A stretch of DNA of 64,000 nt from Pseudomonadota bacterium. GTDB taxonomy: Bacteria; Pseudomonadota; Gammaproteobacteria; Burkholderiales; Burkholderiaceae_C. The notes below the pieces were generated by a model. That model saw only the letters and a program-made list of their open reading frames with translations. It had not been told where the DNA came from and ran no database searches. The stretch spans positions 186,001 through 250,000 of the forward strand of contig JAIUPQ010000003.1 in NCBI GenBank assembly GCA_020161145.1. The letters run 5' to 3'. The stretch's first letter is position 1. Every line of letters begins with the position of its first letter. The position numbers and the translations under genes are program-made. Shown piece after piece: positions 46,977 to 56,312 of this stretch.

Positions 46977-48560
46977 ATGCCCACCACCCCCAACGCCCCG
47001 CCCGCGCCAACCGACGCCCTGCCCTGCGACGTGCTGGTGGTGGGCGGCGGCATCAATGGCGCCGGCATCGCCCGCGACCTGGCCGGGCGCGGCTGGCGCG
47101 TGGTGCTGGCCGAGCAGGATGACCTGGCCGCGCACACCTCGTCGGCCTCCACCAAGCTGATCCACGGCGGCCTGCGTTATCTCGAGCACTACGAATTCGG
47201 TCTGGTGCGCAAGGCGCTGCAGGAGCGCGAGGTGCTGCTCCGGAGCGCGCCCCACTTGATGGGCCCGCTGGCCTTCGTGATGCCGCACGATCCCGACGAC
47301 CCCAGCCTGCGGCCGGTGTGGCTGGTGCGCCTTGGTCTCTTTCTCTACGACCACCTGGCCCGCCGCGAGGTGCTGCCGGGCTCCCGGGCCGTCAAGCTGG
47401 CTGGCACGCCGCTGGGCGCACCGCTGCAGGCGCGCTTTGCCACGGGCTTCGTCTACGCCGACGGCTGGGTGGACGACGCGCGGCTGGTGGTGGCCTGCGC
47501 GCTGGACGCCGCCGCGCGCGGCGCACAGATCCACACCCGCACGGCTTGCACGGCGGCGCGGCCGGTGGCCGGGCGCTGGCAGGCCACGCTGACGCACGCG
47601 GATGGCCGCACGCAGACCGTGCAGGCACGCGCCCTGGTGAATGCGGCCGGCCCATGGGCAGCGCAGATGCTGCACAAGGTGGCGGCCCACCCGGGCCAGC
47701 GCCATCTGCGGTTGGTCAAGGGCAGCCACATCGTGGTGCACCGCCGCTTTGGACACGACCACGCCTACCTGTTCCAGAACCCCGACAAGCGCATCGTCTT
47801 CGCCATCCCCTACCAGCAGCACTTCACGTTGATCGGCACCACCGACCAGGAATGGCACGGCGACGCACGCCTGGTCAGCATTGATGACGGCGAGATCGCC
47901 TATTTGTGCGAGCAGGCCAACCGCTTTCTGGCGCAGCCGGTGCGTCCCGAGGACGTGGTCTGGTGCTACGCCGGCGTGCGCCCGTTGCTGGACGACGCCG
48001 CCGGCGACCCCGCCGCCGTCACCCGCGACTACCTGCTGGAGGCCCACCGCAGCGACGCCCCGTTGCTGACGGTATGGGGCGGCAAGATCACCACGTTTCG
48101 CAAGCTGGCCGAACAGGCAGGCGATCAGATCGGCCACCTGCTGGGCGAGCGCCGCGCCGCGTGGACGCACGGCGCCTTGCTGCCCGGCGGCGATCTGAGC
48201 GCCTGGATCGGCGCCCCGCAGCGCCCCGACGCCGACTTTGCCCGCTTTGTCGTCGCGCTGGTGACCAGACACCCCTGGCTACCGGCACCGCTGGCCCAGC
48301 GCTGGGCCCGCGCCTACGGCAGTCGCGTGGCCGAGTTGCTGGGCGATGCCACCGGCCTTGCCGACCTGGGCGACGCGGTGGCACCCGGCCTGCATGTGGC
48401 CGAGCTGCGTTTTTTGCAACGCACCGAATGGGCGCAAGATGGCAATGACGTGCTGTGGCGCCGCAGCAAGCTGGGCCTGCACCTCAGTCCCGACCAGCGC
48501 CAGTGCGTGACGGCCTGGATGGCGGCCAACACGCACCCGCACCACCACCAGGAGACCTGA
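46977..48560 (+). CDS. glpD: aerobic glycerol-3-phosphate dehydrogenase
   Basis: Membrane-associated FAD enzyme oxidising glycerol-3-phosphate to DHAP and reducing quinone. 527 residues; FAD site VVGGGINGAGIARDLAGRG, the SSASTKLIHGGLRYLE motif, WYVGVRPL-like WCYAGVRPLLDD, and TVWGGKITTFRKLAE near the C-terminal domain. The start at 46977 follows the glpK divergent start. Its TGA overlaps the VOC gene start. Confidence 0.95.
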   Translation: MPTTPNAPPAPTDALPCDVLVVGGGINGAGIARDLAGRGWRVVLAEQDDLAAHTSSASTKLIHGGLRYLEHYEFGLVRKALQEREVLLRSAPHLMGPLAFVMPHDPDDPSLRPVWLVRLGLFLYDHLARREVLPGSRAVKLAGTPLGAPLQARFATGFVYADGWVDDARLVVACALDAAARGAQIHTRTACTAARPVAGRWQATLTHADGRTQTVQARALVNAAGPWAAQMLHKVAAHPGQRHLRLVKGSHIVVHRRFGHDHAYLFQNPDKRIVFAIPYQQHFTLIGTTDQEWHGDARLVSIDDGEIAYLCEQANRFLAQPVRPEDVVWCYAGVRPLLDDAAGDPAAVTRDYLLEAHRSDAPLLTVWGGKITTFRKLAEQAGDQIGHLLGERRAAWTHGALLPGGDLSAWIGAPQRPDADFARFVVALVTRHPWLPAPLAQRWARAYGSRVAELLGDATGLADLGDAVAPGLHVAELRFLQRTEWAQDGNDVLWRRSKLGLHLSPDQRQCVTAWMAANTHPHHHQET

Positions 48561-48931
48561 TGAAACTCGGCTACACCATCCTCTACGTGCCCGACGTGCC
48601 GGCCGCGCTGGCGTTCTACGAGCAGGCCTTTGGCCTGGCGCGGCGCTTTGTGGCCGAAGGCGGCGACTTTGGCGAGTTGGACACCGGCGCCACCGCACTG
48701 GCCTTTTGCTCGCACGCGCTGCTGCGCCAGATGGGCAAATCGCCCGAGCCGGCCGCGCATTGCTTCGAGATTGCGCTGGTGACGGATGACGTGCCTGCCG
48801 CCGTCACCCGCGCGGTGGCGGCCGGCGCCACGCTGACGCAGGCGCCCGAGCAGATGCCCTGGGGTCAGACGGTGGCCTATGTGGCCGACCTGAACGGCTT
48901 TGCGGTGGAGCTGTGCACGCCTATGGGCTAG
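48560..48931 (+). CDS. VOC (glyoxalase-fold) family protein
   Basis: 123 residues of the vicinal-oxygen-chelate fold: LGYTILYVPDVPAALAFYEQ at the start and AYVADLNGFAVELCTPMG at the end are typical. The function could be a lyase, a dioxygenase-like or binding protein; no distinguishing residues are evident. It overlaps glpD by one base and converges with the UbiM-like gene, overlapping it by 11 bp. Confidence 0.85.
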   Translation: MKLGYTILYVPDVPAALAFYEQAFGLARRFVAEGGDFGELDTGATALAFCSHALLRQMGKSPEPAAHCFEIALVTDDVPAAVTRAVAAGATLTQAPEQMPWGQTVAYVADLNGFAVELCTPMG

Positions 48932-50141
48932 GAGCGTGCCCCGCCAGCGAGGCCGCCACCAGCCGCTTGAACGGCGTCAGCGCCTCGCCGACGCGCAGCG
49001 CCGCATCGCGCGCGAGCCGTGCGGGGGCTGACTCGGCGGTGTAGAGGGTGGCAATGGCGCGCGTGATCTCGTAGAGCGGCCGCGTGGCGCGACGGTGGGT
49101 GCGCTCGTAGCGGGCCAGCAACGCCTCGGCGGCCACGTCCTGCCCCTGTGCGGCCGCTGCGCGCAGCAGCGGCGCCAGCGTGCGCACGCTCAACAGCCCA
49201 AAGTTGAAGCCATGTGCGGTGACCGGGTGCATGCCCACCGCCGCATCGCCCACGCAGGCAAAGCGCGGCGCCACCATGCGGCTGGGGTAGACGCCCACCA
49301 GCGGGTAGGTGTGGCGGGTGCTGGCCAGCGTCATGGCGCCCAGCCGGTGATCGAAGCGCTGGGCCATGTCGGCGCCAAATGCAGCCGCCGCCATCCGGGC
49401 CAGCGGCATGATGCGCTGGTGCGGCAGCGTCAGCACCACGCTGGAGCGGGGCATGCCCGTCTCGGGGCAGTCGTTCATGGGCAGCAGCGCCAGCGTCTGC
49501 CCATAGCCGAACCACTCCCAGGCCACATGGTCGTGTGCACGCTCGTGCGTCATCTGGCACACCAGCATGGTGCGGCCAAAGTCATGCTGGCTGGCGCCTA
49601 TGCCCACCGCCCGGCGGGTGGTTGAGAACCGGCTGTCGGCGGCCACCAGCAGGCGCGCGCTGTGTTCGCTGCCATCGGCCAGCGTGACGCGGGCCCGCTC
49701 GGCATCCACCTGCACGTCGGCCACGGCGCAGCCGGTCAGCAAGGTGATGTCACCGTGCTCGGCCTGAGCCGCCTGCAAGGCCTGGAAGGCGGCGCGGCGG
49801 ATCAGGTGGTTGGAAACCAGCCAGCCCAGCTCGCTGCGGCCAGCGAGGTCGTGCGGAATGACCATGGCGAACGGCGACGGGCCGTTTTGCACCTGGGCAT
49901 CGCGCAGCGGGGAGAAGGCGCCGGGCACCATGGCCTCGATGCGCGTCCACAGGCCCAGCTCGCGCAGATGGGCGGCTGAATCCTGGGTCAGGGCGATCTC
50001 GCGGCCATCGAAGGCCGCTTCGGCCAGGGCCGCCTCGCTGTGCTGTTCGATCAGGCCTATGGTCAGCCCGCTGCCGGCCAGGGTGCGCGCCAGCGCCAGG
50101 CCCACGGGGCCGGCGCCGCTGATGAGAATGTCGAAGTGCAT
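48921..50141 (-). CDS. ubiM: UbiH/UbiM-type FAD monooxygenase, probable ubiquinone hydroxylase
   Basis: 406-residue flavoprotein hydroxylase. N-terminal GAGPVGLALARTLAGSGLTI (FAD), central DSRFSTTRRAVGI, and C-terminal GDAAVGMHPVTAHGFNFGL are seen. The AFDGREIALT near residue 45 and TAHGFNFGL resemble UbiM, the regioflexible hydroxylase that replaces several ubiquinone hydroxylases in some proteobacteria. A different UbiH/UbiF paralogue remains possible. Confidence 0.65.
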   Translation of the reverse strand: MHFDILISGAGPVGLALARTLAGSGLTIGLIEQHSEAALAEAAFDGREIALTQDSAAHLRELGLWTRIEAMVPGAFSPLRDAQVQNGPSPFAMVIPHDLAGRSELGWLVSNHLIRRAAFQALQAAQAEHGDITLLTGCAVADVQVDAERARVTLADGSEHSARLLVAADSRFSTTRRAVGIGASQHDFGRTMLVCQMTHERAHDHVAWEWFGYGQTLALLPMNDCPETGMPRSSVVLTLPHQRIMPLARMAAAAFGADMAQRFDHRLGAMTLASTRHTYPLVGVYPSRMVAPRFACVGDAAVGMHPVTAHGFNFGLLSVRTLAPLLRAAAAQGQDVAAEALLARYERTHRRATRPLYEITRAIATLYTAESAPARLARDAALRVGEALTPFKRLVAASLAGHAPSP

Positions 50142-50150
50142 CGCGGGAGT

Positions 50151-51095
50151 CTATGCGGCGGCGCCGCCCAAGGCCTTGTCCAACATCAATTCCACCCGTG
50201 CCTGGGCGGCCGAGAGGCCCTGCGCGTGGGGCAGACCGCCCTCGCCCACCACCCCGCCATCCTGGCAGCGGGTGGCGCGCCAGACGGTGACGCCTGCGGC
50301 CTGGGCGGCGGCGATGGCGCCGTCCCAGGCGCTGTGCACGGTGCCGTTGCCGGTGCCCTCGATGACCAACCCGCGCGCGCCCTGGGCGATGGCGGCCTGC
50401 ACCAACGCCTGCGCCATGCCGGTGGCCAGCCCGGCATGGCTGGGCAGCACGATGACCGCCGGCCAGTCCGCCGCCCGCGCCTCCGGTACCCCCAGCGCGG
50501 TGCCCACGGGCCAGGGCCGCAGTTGGCGCACCTGGCCTTGCTCGATCAATGCCACCGGCCCGGCCTCGCCGCTGGCAAAGGCATCCAGCCGGCTGCCGTG
50601 GCGCTTGCGCACATCGGCCGGGCCATGGGCGCGGCCTTGCACGCAGGCCAGCACGCCCCGCGCACCGGCATGCTGGGCCAGCGCCAGCGCATCCAGCAGG
50701 TTTTGCGGTCCGTCGGCCTGGATGGAGGTGGCCGGGCGCATGGCGGCCGTCAGCACCAACGGTTTGCCGGGGGCCAGCGTGCGGTGCAGGAACCAAGCGG
50801 TCTCCTCCAGCGTGTCGGTGCCGTGGGTGACGACCACGCCGGCCACCTCGGGCCGCGCCAGATGGTGGGCGCAGCGGTGGGCGAGCTGCTGCCAGACGGC
50901 ATGCGTCATGTCTTTGCTGTCGAGCTGGGCCACCTGCTCGGCTTCAAGGGGGCGGCCCGCCAGCGCCGGCACGGCGGCAATCAGTTGCGCCACGCCGAAC
51001 TGGGCGGCCACGTAGCTGGCGTCGTCGCCGGGACGGGTGGCCGCACCGGCAATGGTGCCGCCGGTGGCAAGGATGGCGACGAGTGGAGTTGGCAT
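50151..51095 (-). CDS. asparaginase
   Basis: 314 residues with both L-asparaginase signatures: VAILATGGTIAGAATRPGDD (catalytic Thr of the first motif) and VVTHGTDTLEETAWFLHRTL (second). There is no signal peptide, favouring a cytoplasmic type-I-like enzyme. The start MPTPLVAIL is favoured by position relative to the lexA promoter region, with which it diverges. It is 9 bp from the UbiM-like gene, which follows on the same strand. Confidence 0.9.
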   Translation of the reverse strand: MPTPLVAILATGGTIAGAATRPGDDASYVAAQFGVAQLIAAVPALAGRPLEAEQVAQLDSKDMTHAVWQQLAHRCAHHLARPEVAGVVVTHGTDTLEETAWFLHRTLAPGKPLVLTAAMRPATSIQADGPQNLLDALALAQHAGARGVLACVQGRAHGPADVRKRHGSRLDAFASGEAGPVALIEQGQVRQLRPWPVGTALGVPEARAADWPAVIVLPSHAGLATGMAQALVQAAIAQGARGLVIEGTGNGTVHSAWDGAIAAAQAAGVTVWRATRCQDGGVVGEGGLPHAQGLSAAQARVELMLDKALGGAAA

Positions 51096-51105
51096 GGCAG
51101 ACAAT

Positions 51106-51121
51106 CTGGATGAAAATACAG
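51106..51121 (+). promoter_or_regulatory. LexA (SOS) box
   Basis: CTG-GATGAAAATA-CAG, the CTG-N10-CAG consensus, 16 bp upstream of the lexA start. It indicates autoregulation by LexA. It also lies 10 bp upstream of the divergent asparaginase start, so that gene might be SOS-linked as well (inference). Confidence 0.85.
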
Positions 51122-51137
51122 TATCAAGGAGCGCACT

Positions 51138-51812
51138 GTGACCCCTGCCAAGCTTACCGCCCGCCAGCAGCAAATTTTCGACCTGGTGCGCCGCGCCATT
51201 GAGCGCACCGGCGCGCCCCCCACGCGGGCCGAGATTGCGGCCGAGCTGGGCTTTCGCTCGCCCAACGCAGCGGAAGAGCACCTGCAGGCGCTGGCGCGCA
51301 AAGGCGTGATCGAGCTGGTGGGCGGCACCTCGCGCGGTATCCGGCTGCCGCGTCCGGCGCTGCGCGAGGCCAACGCCGCGCGGCGCGAGCCCCAGCCGGC
51401 CCTGCCCGGCCTGGCGCAGCTGACGCTGCCGCTGGTGGGCCGCGTGGCCGCAGGCCAACCCATGCTGGCGCAAGAGCACATCACGCAGACGTTTGCCGTC
51501 GACCCGGACCTGTTCAGCCGCACGCCCGACTACCTGCTGCGCGTGCGTGGCATGAGCATGAAGGATGCCGGCATCCTCGACGGCGATCTGCTGGCCGTCA
51601 AAAAGACCACCGAGGTGCGCGATGGCCAGATCGTCGTGGCGCGGCTGGTCGATGAGGTGACGGTCAAATACCTGGAGCGCGGGCCCAACGGGGTGCGGCT
51701 GCTGCCGGCCAACCCGGACTTCGCGCCCATCGAGGTGGACGAATCCATGGGTGAGGGTTTTGCCATCGAGGGCCTGGCCGTGGGGTTGCTGCGCACGCAG
51801 GCCTGGCAGTAG
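51138..51812 (+). CDS. lexA: SOS repressor LexA
   Basis: 224 residues. The N-terminal winged helix ([20 protein letters not shown]), the AG cleavage site (GRVAAGQPM), the catalytic Ser in [10 protein letters not shown] and the catalytic Lys in LLAVKKTTE are all visible. RecA-stimulated self-cleavage derepresses DNA repair genes. The start is GTG with AAGGAG upstream. Confidence 0.97.
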   Translation: MTPAKLTARQQQIFDLVRRAIERTGAPPTRAEIAAELGFRSPNAAEEHLQALARKGVIELVGGTSRGIRLPRPALREANAARREPQPALPGLAQLTLPLVGRVAAGQPMLAQEHITQTFAVDPDLFSRTPDYLLRVRGMSMKDAGILDGDLLAVKKTTEVRDGQIVVARLVDEVTVKYLERGPNGVRLLPANPDFAPIEVDESMGEGFAIEGLAVGLLRTQAWQ

Positions 51813-51834
51813 CCGGATTGCCACCATCAAACCA

Positions 51835-51854
51835 AAAAGGGGGCCGAGGCCCCC
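51835..51854 (-). terminator. rho-independent terminator of the first subtilase gene
   Basis: GGGGGCC-TC-GGCCCCC followed by TTTTT when read on the minus strand, 25 bp after the subtilase stop. The stem may also slow transcription from lexA on the plus strand, though it lacks a T-run there. Confidence 0.8.
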
Positions 51855-51879
51855 TTGCTGGTTGACGGCGTGCGACTCG

Positions 51880-53484
51880 TCAGTTGCCGCAGCCCATGGT
51901 GTTGATGCGCTCATGGGCGGTGCGCAGTTGCACCAGGCCAAAGCCGGTGCGCACATCCCGCCCCGGATCACCCAGATCCAGCGCCGAGTTGTCCAGCGAG
52001 GCGCGGATTTCGGTGTTGCTGCATTCGGGGTGCAGGCGCCAGAGCTTGGCCGCCACGCCCGAGACGTGCGGCGTGGACATGGACGTGCCGCTCAAATAGC
52101 CGTAGTCCACTGCGGCCACGCGCATGCGCGCGACGGCTGGAACGGCGGCCTTCATCGCCGCGCCATCCACGTCCGAGATGGACACCGACGGGATGGTGGT
52201 GGCCACGCCGCCCAGCGTGCCGTTGAAGTTGCCGGGCGCGTTGTTGTAGATGACCGCCGCCACGCCGCCGCTGTTCTGGCAGTTCAGCACCTTGGCCGAG
52301 AAGGCATTGACGCCCCGCAAGATCACGCACGTCTTGCCGGCAGCCCCAGCATCGATGGCCTCACCCAGGCCGAAATCGTAAGTGGCCGCAATCACTGGGG
52401 TGTCGATGCCGGTTTGCGGCGAGCCTTCCAGCGGAATGGCGCCATAGCCCGAACCCGCCTGCCGCAGGCTGCCCATCAGGCCGCCCGCGCCCACCGGCAT
52501 GGTCGAGGCCACGTTGACGCCTGCAGCCGAGAGCTCGACCTGGCTGTTGCGGTTGGAGAACGAGGCCCAGTTGCTGTTGATGTCCACCGCAGCCACCGAA
52601 ATCACCGATGGGTATGAGGCCGGGTAGCCATTGATCTGCGCACCGTCGTTACCGGCGGCCGCCACGCTGATGAGGCCATCGCGCTCCAGTTGGGCGAAGT
52701 TCTCACGCTCGGCATTGTTGGGGAACAGACCGCGCAGCGACATGCTGATGACTTTGGCGCCCGCAGCCTTGCATTCCTGTGTGGCGGCGCTCAGGGTCGA
52801 TGAGTAGCTCCAGGCATCGCCGGTGAACACCTTCAGGATGTGCAGCCTGACCTCGCCGCGCCCGGCGATGCCGATGACGCCGATTTCGTTGTCCACAGCG
52901 GCCACGGTGCCTGCCACGTGGGTGCCATGGGGGTTGTCCACGTCATACCAATTGCCTGCGCCGCCCGGATCGAAGTTGCCGGTGGCGTCGGCGCCCGGCA
53001 GGTCGGGGTGGGTGCGATCCAGGCCGGTGTCGATGATGCACACGGTGATGGGTGGCGCATCGCTGCCCGGCACGTTCTTGCCTTGCGCCTGCTTGATGCC
53101 GTAAGGCAGGCGCTGGCGCAGCGGCCCATCACCCCGCATGGCGTCCATGGCCGCATCGGCCATGTCGGCGCTCAGGGTGGTGGCCACGTGCGGCACCAAC
53201 TCGCGCTTCTGATCGACTTCGACCAGCACCACGCCGGGCACCTTGCGCAGGGCGGCCAGGCGGGCGGTAGGCACTTCGATGGCCATGGCCCGCACGTGCG
53301 ACAGATCGACTTTCAACACCCCGCCCAACTGCTGTGCGGCCGCGCGCACGCTGGCCGCCGACTCCATGCTCTGGTACGACACGATCACCCGCGTGGTATC
53401 GGCCGCCTGGGCGCCCCAGGCAGCCAGGGCCAGACTCAGTGCCGCGCACAGGCGCGTGGTATGCAACGTCATGCTCTTGTTCAT
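51880..53484 (-). CDS. secreted S8 (subtilisin-like) serine protease, paralogue 1
   Basis: 534 residues: signal peptide ending at about 27 (AWGAQA-A), an inhibitor-I9-type propeptide, then a subtilase domain with the triad Asp in CIIDTGLD, His in NPHGTHVAG and Ser in GTSMSTPHVSG. A protease-associated domain is inserted before the Ser (GGVAAVIYNNAPGNFNGTLG). Likely exported and self-activated. It is about half identical, over its full length, to the next gene upstream (paralogue 2); its own terminator follows it. Confidence 0.93.
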   Translation of the reverse strand: MNKSMTLHTTRLCAALSLALAAWGAQAADTTRVIVSYQSMESAASVRAAAQQLGGVLKVDLSHVRAMAIEVPTARLAALRKVPGVVLVEVDQKRELVPHVATTLSADMADAAMDAMRGDGPLRQRLPYGIKQAQGKNVPGSDAPPITVCIIDTGLDRTHPDLPGADATGNFDPGGAGNWYDVDNPHGTHVAGTVAAVDNEIGVIGIAGRGEVRLHILKVFTGDAWSYSSTLSAATQECKAAGAKVISMSLRGLFPNNAERENFAQLERDGLISVAAAGNDGAQINGYPASYPSVISVAAVDINSNWASFSNRNSQVELSAAGVNVASTMPVGAGGLMGSLRQAGSGYGAIPLEGSPQTGIDTPVIAATYDFGLGEAIDAGAAGKTCVILRGVNAFSAKVLNCQNSGGVAAVIYNNAPGNFNGTLGGVATTIPSVSISDVDGAAMKAAVPAVARMRVAAVDYGYLSGTSMSTPHVSGVAAKLWRLHPECSNTEIRASLDNSALDLGDPGRDVRTGFGLVQLRTAHERINTMGCGN

Positions 53485-53593
53485 CTGTAGGTCTCCTCAA
53501 GATGGGCTGTTGGTGCGCCGTATCGGCGCATCGTTGGACGTGGCACATCGGCACTGCTAGCCACATCATGACCAGTGTTGTCAAGACTCCCCC

Positions 53594-53630
53594 CTAGGTC
53601 AATCGGGATTGCAACCCAGGGACCTACCCT
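53594..53630 (+). promoter_or_regulatory. conserved box upstream of subtilase 1
   Basis: AGGTCAATCGGGATTGCAAC, then CCAGGGACCTACCCT. It matches, with few changes, the sequence at 55450-55487, at nearly the same distance (about 110 bp) from its gene. Possibly a shared operator or promoter element kept after duplication. Confidence 0.5.
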
Positions 53631-53682
53631 GCTGGGCCTACCGATCGACCATCCGATCGGCGGGCCTGCGACCGCAGCCATG

Positions 53683-53702
53683 AAAAAAGGGGCCGAAGCC
53701 CC
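53683..53702 (-). terminator. rho-independent terminator of the second subtilase gene
   Basis: GGGGC-TTCG-GCCCC followed by TTTTTT on the minus strand, 25 bp after the stop of the paralogue at 53727-55343. It separates the two tandem proteases into distinct transcripts. Confidence 0.85.
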
Positions 53703-53726
53703 TTTCTGACGTGGTCTGCCGCAGCC

Positions 53727-55343
53727 TCAGTTGCCGCAGCCCAGCGCCTGGATGCGATCGTTGGCGTCGCGCAGTTGGACCAGACCAAAGCCGGTCTTCT
53801 CGTCGCGGCCCGGCTCGTTCATGTCCTTGGCCGACTTGTCCAGCGTGTCCCGAATCTGCTTGTTGGTGCACGACGGGTTGGCATGCCACAGGCGAGCCGC
53901 CACGCCCGCGACGTGCGGCGACGCCATGGAGGTGCCGCTCATGTAGGCGTAGTCCAGCGCCACCACGCGCACCCGCGCCACATCCGGCACGGCCGCCACC
54001 ATGGCCGCGCCATCGGTGTCGGAGATGGAGACGACCGGAATGGTCGCCACCATGGCGCCCAGCGTGCCGTTGAAGTTGCCCGGGGCGTTGTTGTAGATGA
54101 TGGCAGCCACGCCGCCGCTGTTCTGGCAATTCGTCACCTTGTCGGCAAACGAGATGCTGCCGCGCGAGATGACGCAGGTCTTGCCGGCCACGCCCGCGTC
54201 CACCTGGTCACCCAGACCGAAGTCGTAAGTGGCCACCATGACCGGCGGATACATCCCCGTAGCAGCCGAGCCGACCAGCGGCAGCGAGCTGTACTTGACG
54301 CCGTTCTGGGTCAGCGTGCTCATGCGGCCCGAACCGAGCGGCACGGTCGAGGCCACGCCAGCGCCCGGTGCAGAGAGCTCGACCTGCGAGTTGAACGTGG
54401 AGAACGAGGCCCACTGGGCGTGGCGGTCCGTGGCCGCCACCGACACCACCGACTGGTAGGAGGCCGGGTAGCCGTTGGTGCGGATGCCCGAGTTGCCTGA
54501 CGCGGCAATGCTCAGAATGCCGTCGGCTTCAAGCTGGTCGAAGTTGGCACGCTCGGCTGCGTTGGGGAACTCACCGCCCAGCGACATGTTGATGACCTTG
54601 GCGCCCGCCGTCTTGCACACCTGCGTGGCGGCAGCCAGCGTGGACGAATACGCCCAGACGTCGGAGCCGTCGAAGACACGCACGATGTAGAGCGAGACCT
54701 CGCCGCGGCTGGCCACACCGACCACGCCCAAGCCATTGCGCTGCGCCGCCACGGTACCCGCCGTGTGCGTGCCATGCGAGCCCAGCGGCAGCTCGTCCCA
54801 GCCGCCGGTGCCCGGATCCCAGGCGCCGTCCACATCCATGTTGGCGAATTCGGGGTGACGGCTGTCCAGCCCGGAGTCGATGACGCAGACCTTGACCGGC
54901 TCGGTGCCTGCATTGGCCAGTTTGGCGTTGGCCTGCACCTGACGGATGCCATACGGCGTGTTCTCGCCCTCGAAGTCGATGCCTTCGGTATCGCTGCCCT
55001 TGTCCAGCTGCTTGAGCAGCTCATTGGCGGATACCGCCTCCATCTTGAGCGGCTCGATGTAGCGCTTGGCATCGACCTCGACGGACTTGACGCCGGCCAG
55101 CTTGCGCAGTTGGGCCACGGCTTTGGTCGGAACTTCAATGGCCACGGCGTTGATGTGAGCGAGATTCACCTTCGTCACGCCGCCCAGGCTCGCGACGGCC
55201 CCACGCAGGTTGGCCGAGGCCTCTGCATTGCTGAACGACACGATCACGCGGGTCGTGTCGGCTGCGGCCTGGGCACTCCAGGCGGCCAAGGCCAAACCCA
55301 GGGCGGCACACAAACGGGTGGTACGCAACGTGTTGGTATTCAT
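53727..55343 (-). CDS. secreted S8 (subtilisin-like) serine protease, paralogue 2
   Basis: 538 residues with the same plan as its neighbour: signal peptide (to about AWSAQA), I9 propeptide, and catalytic Asp in CVIDSGLD, His in GSHGTHTAG and Ser in GTSMASPHVAG, with the protease-associated insert (GGVAAIIYNNAPGNFNGTLG). Most of the framework is identical between paralogues, including the last GLVQLRxAxxRIxxxGCGN tail. Tandem duplication followed by divergence is the simplest explanation. Confidence 0.93.
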   Translation of the reverse strand: MNTNTLRTTRLCAALGLALAAWSAQAAADTTRVIVSFSNAEASANLRGAVASLGGVTKVNLAHINAVAIEVPTKAVAQLRKLAGVKSVEVDAKRYIEPLKMEAVSANELLKQLDKGSDTEGIDFEGENTPYGIRQVQANAKLANAGTEPVKVCVIDSGLDSRHPEFANMDVDGAWDPGTGGWDELPLGSHGTHTAGTVAAQRNGLGVVGVASRGEVSLYIVRVFDGSDVWAYSSTLAAATQVCKTAGAKVINMSLGGEFPNAAERANFDQLEADGILSIAASGNSGIRTNGYPASYQSVVSVAATDRHAQWASFSTFNSQVELSAPGAGVASTVPLGSGRMSTLTQNGVKYSSLPLVGSAATGMYPPVMVATYDFGLGDQVDAGVAGKTCVISRGSISFADKVTNCQNSGGVAAIIYNNAPGNFNGTLGAMVATIPVVSISDTDGAAMVAAVPDVARVRVVALDYAYMSGTSMASPHVAGVAARLWHANPSCTNKQIRDTLDKSAKDMNEPGRDEKTGFGLVQLRDANDRIQALGCGN

Positions 55344-55449
55344 GCAGTTTCTCTCCTCTGAAAGGTTGAACGGGCGCTGGATCAGCGCAGCATGCTCAGC
55401 ACGGGTAGCGCCCTGGCATACAACCTTTATGGTCTCAAAACGATGCCCT

Positions 55450-55487
55450 TAGGGTCAATCGGGACTGCGACCCAGGGGGATAACCCT
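55450..55487 (+). promoter_or_regulatory. conserved box upstream of subtilase 2
   Basis: TAGGGTCAATCGGGACTGCG, then ACCCAGGGGGATAACCCT. It aligns with the box before the paralogous gene at 53594-53630 and contains GGGTC...GACCC as an inverted repeat. It is 105 bp upstream of the gene's ATG. Confidence 0.5.
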
Positions 55488-55505
55488 GACCACTACACTC
55501 GGCGC

Positions 55506-56312
55506 ATGTTTGCCCGCTTGAACGAAACCATAGACACCATCCTGGAGCGCGACCCGGCTGCGCGCTCACGCTTTGAGGTGCTGACCTGTTACCCCGGCCT
55601 GCACGCGCTGATGTTTCATCGGCTGGCAAACGGGCTGTGGCGCCGTCGGTGGCATTGGGCCGGCCGGTTCATCTCGAACCTGGGGCGGTTCTTCACCGGC
55701 ATCGAAATCCACCCCGGGGCCACGATGGGACGGCGCGTGTTCATCGACCACGGCATGGGCATCGTCATCGGTGAGATGGCCGAGGTGGGCGACGACTGCA
55801 CGATCTACCAAGGCGTGACACTGGGCGGCACGTCGCTGGTCAAGGGTGCCAAACGCCACCCCACGCTGGAGCCCGGTGTCATCGTCGGTGCCGGTGCCAG
55901 CGTGCTGGGCGGCTTTACCGTGGGCGCTGGCGCGCGCGTGGGCTCAGGTGCGGTGGTGACCAAGCCGGTGCCGGCCGGCGCCACGGTGGTGGGCAACCCG
56001 GCGCGGGTACTGGAAGACGCCGCCGGCAAACCAGCGTTTGCGGCTTACGGCGTGGCGCAGGGTGATGACCCGGTGACGCAAGCCATGCGCGACCTGATCG
56101 AAGCCACCGCCACCCACGAGCAGCAGGTGGCCCTGCTGTGGGCCGCCATGCGCCAGCTTGGCGCCAGTCAGCCCTGCGTGCCGGCCGAGGCCCAGACCGA
56201 GGCCCATTTCGACGCCACCCGCCTGCAGGCGGCCTGCAGCGACCTCACAACCCCAGCGCCAGCACCGGCACAAACCACCACAGGCCCGACCAGTCCCTCG
56301 GCAGCTCGATGA
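55506..56312 (+). CDS. cysE: serine O-acetyltransferase
   Basis: 268 residues; catalyses acetyl-CoA-dependent formation of O-acetylserine for cysteine synthesis. The left-handed beta-helix repeats include [20 protein letters not shown] (catalytic His), [12 protein letters not shown] and [20 protein letters not shown]. The N-terminal helical domain is short, as in EpsC/soil-type enzymes. The last 23 codons overlap the opposite-strand LysM-FecR gene, and the tail ([20 protein letters not shown]) is of low complexity. Confidence 0.9.
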   Translation: MFARLNETIDTILERDPAARSRFEVLTCYPGLHALMFHRLANGLWRRRWHWAGRFISNLGRFFTGIEIHPGATMGRRVFIDHGMGIVIGEMAEVGDDCTIYQGVTLGGTSLVKGAKRHPTLEPGVIVGAGASVLGGFTVGAGARVGSGAVVTKPVPAGATVVGNPARVLEDAAGKPAFAAYGVAQGDDPVTQAMRDLIEATATHEQQVALLWAAMRQLGASQPCVPAEAQTEAHFDATRLQAACSDLTTPAPAPAQTTTGPTSPSAAR

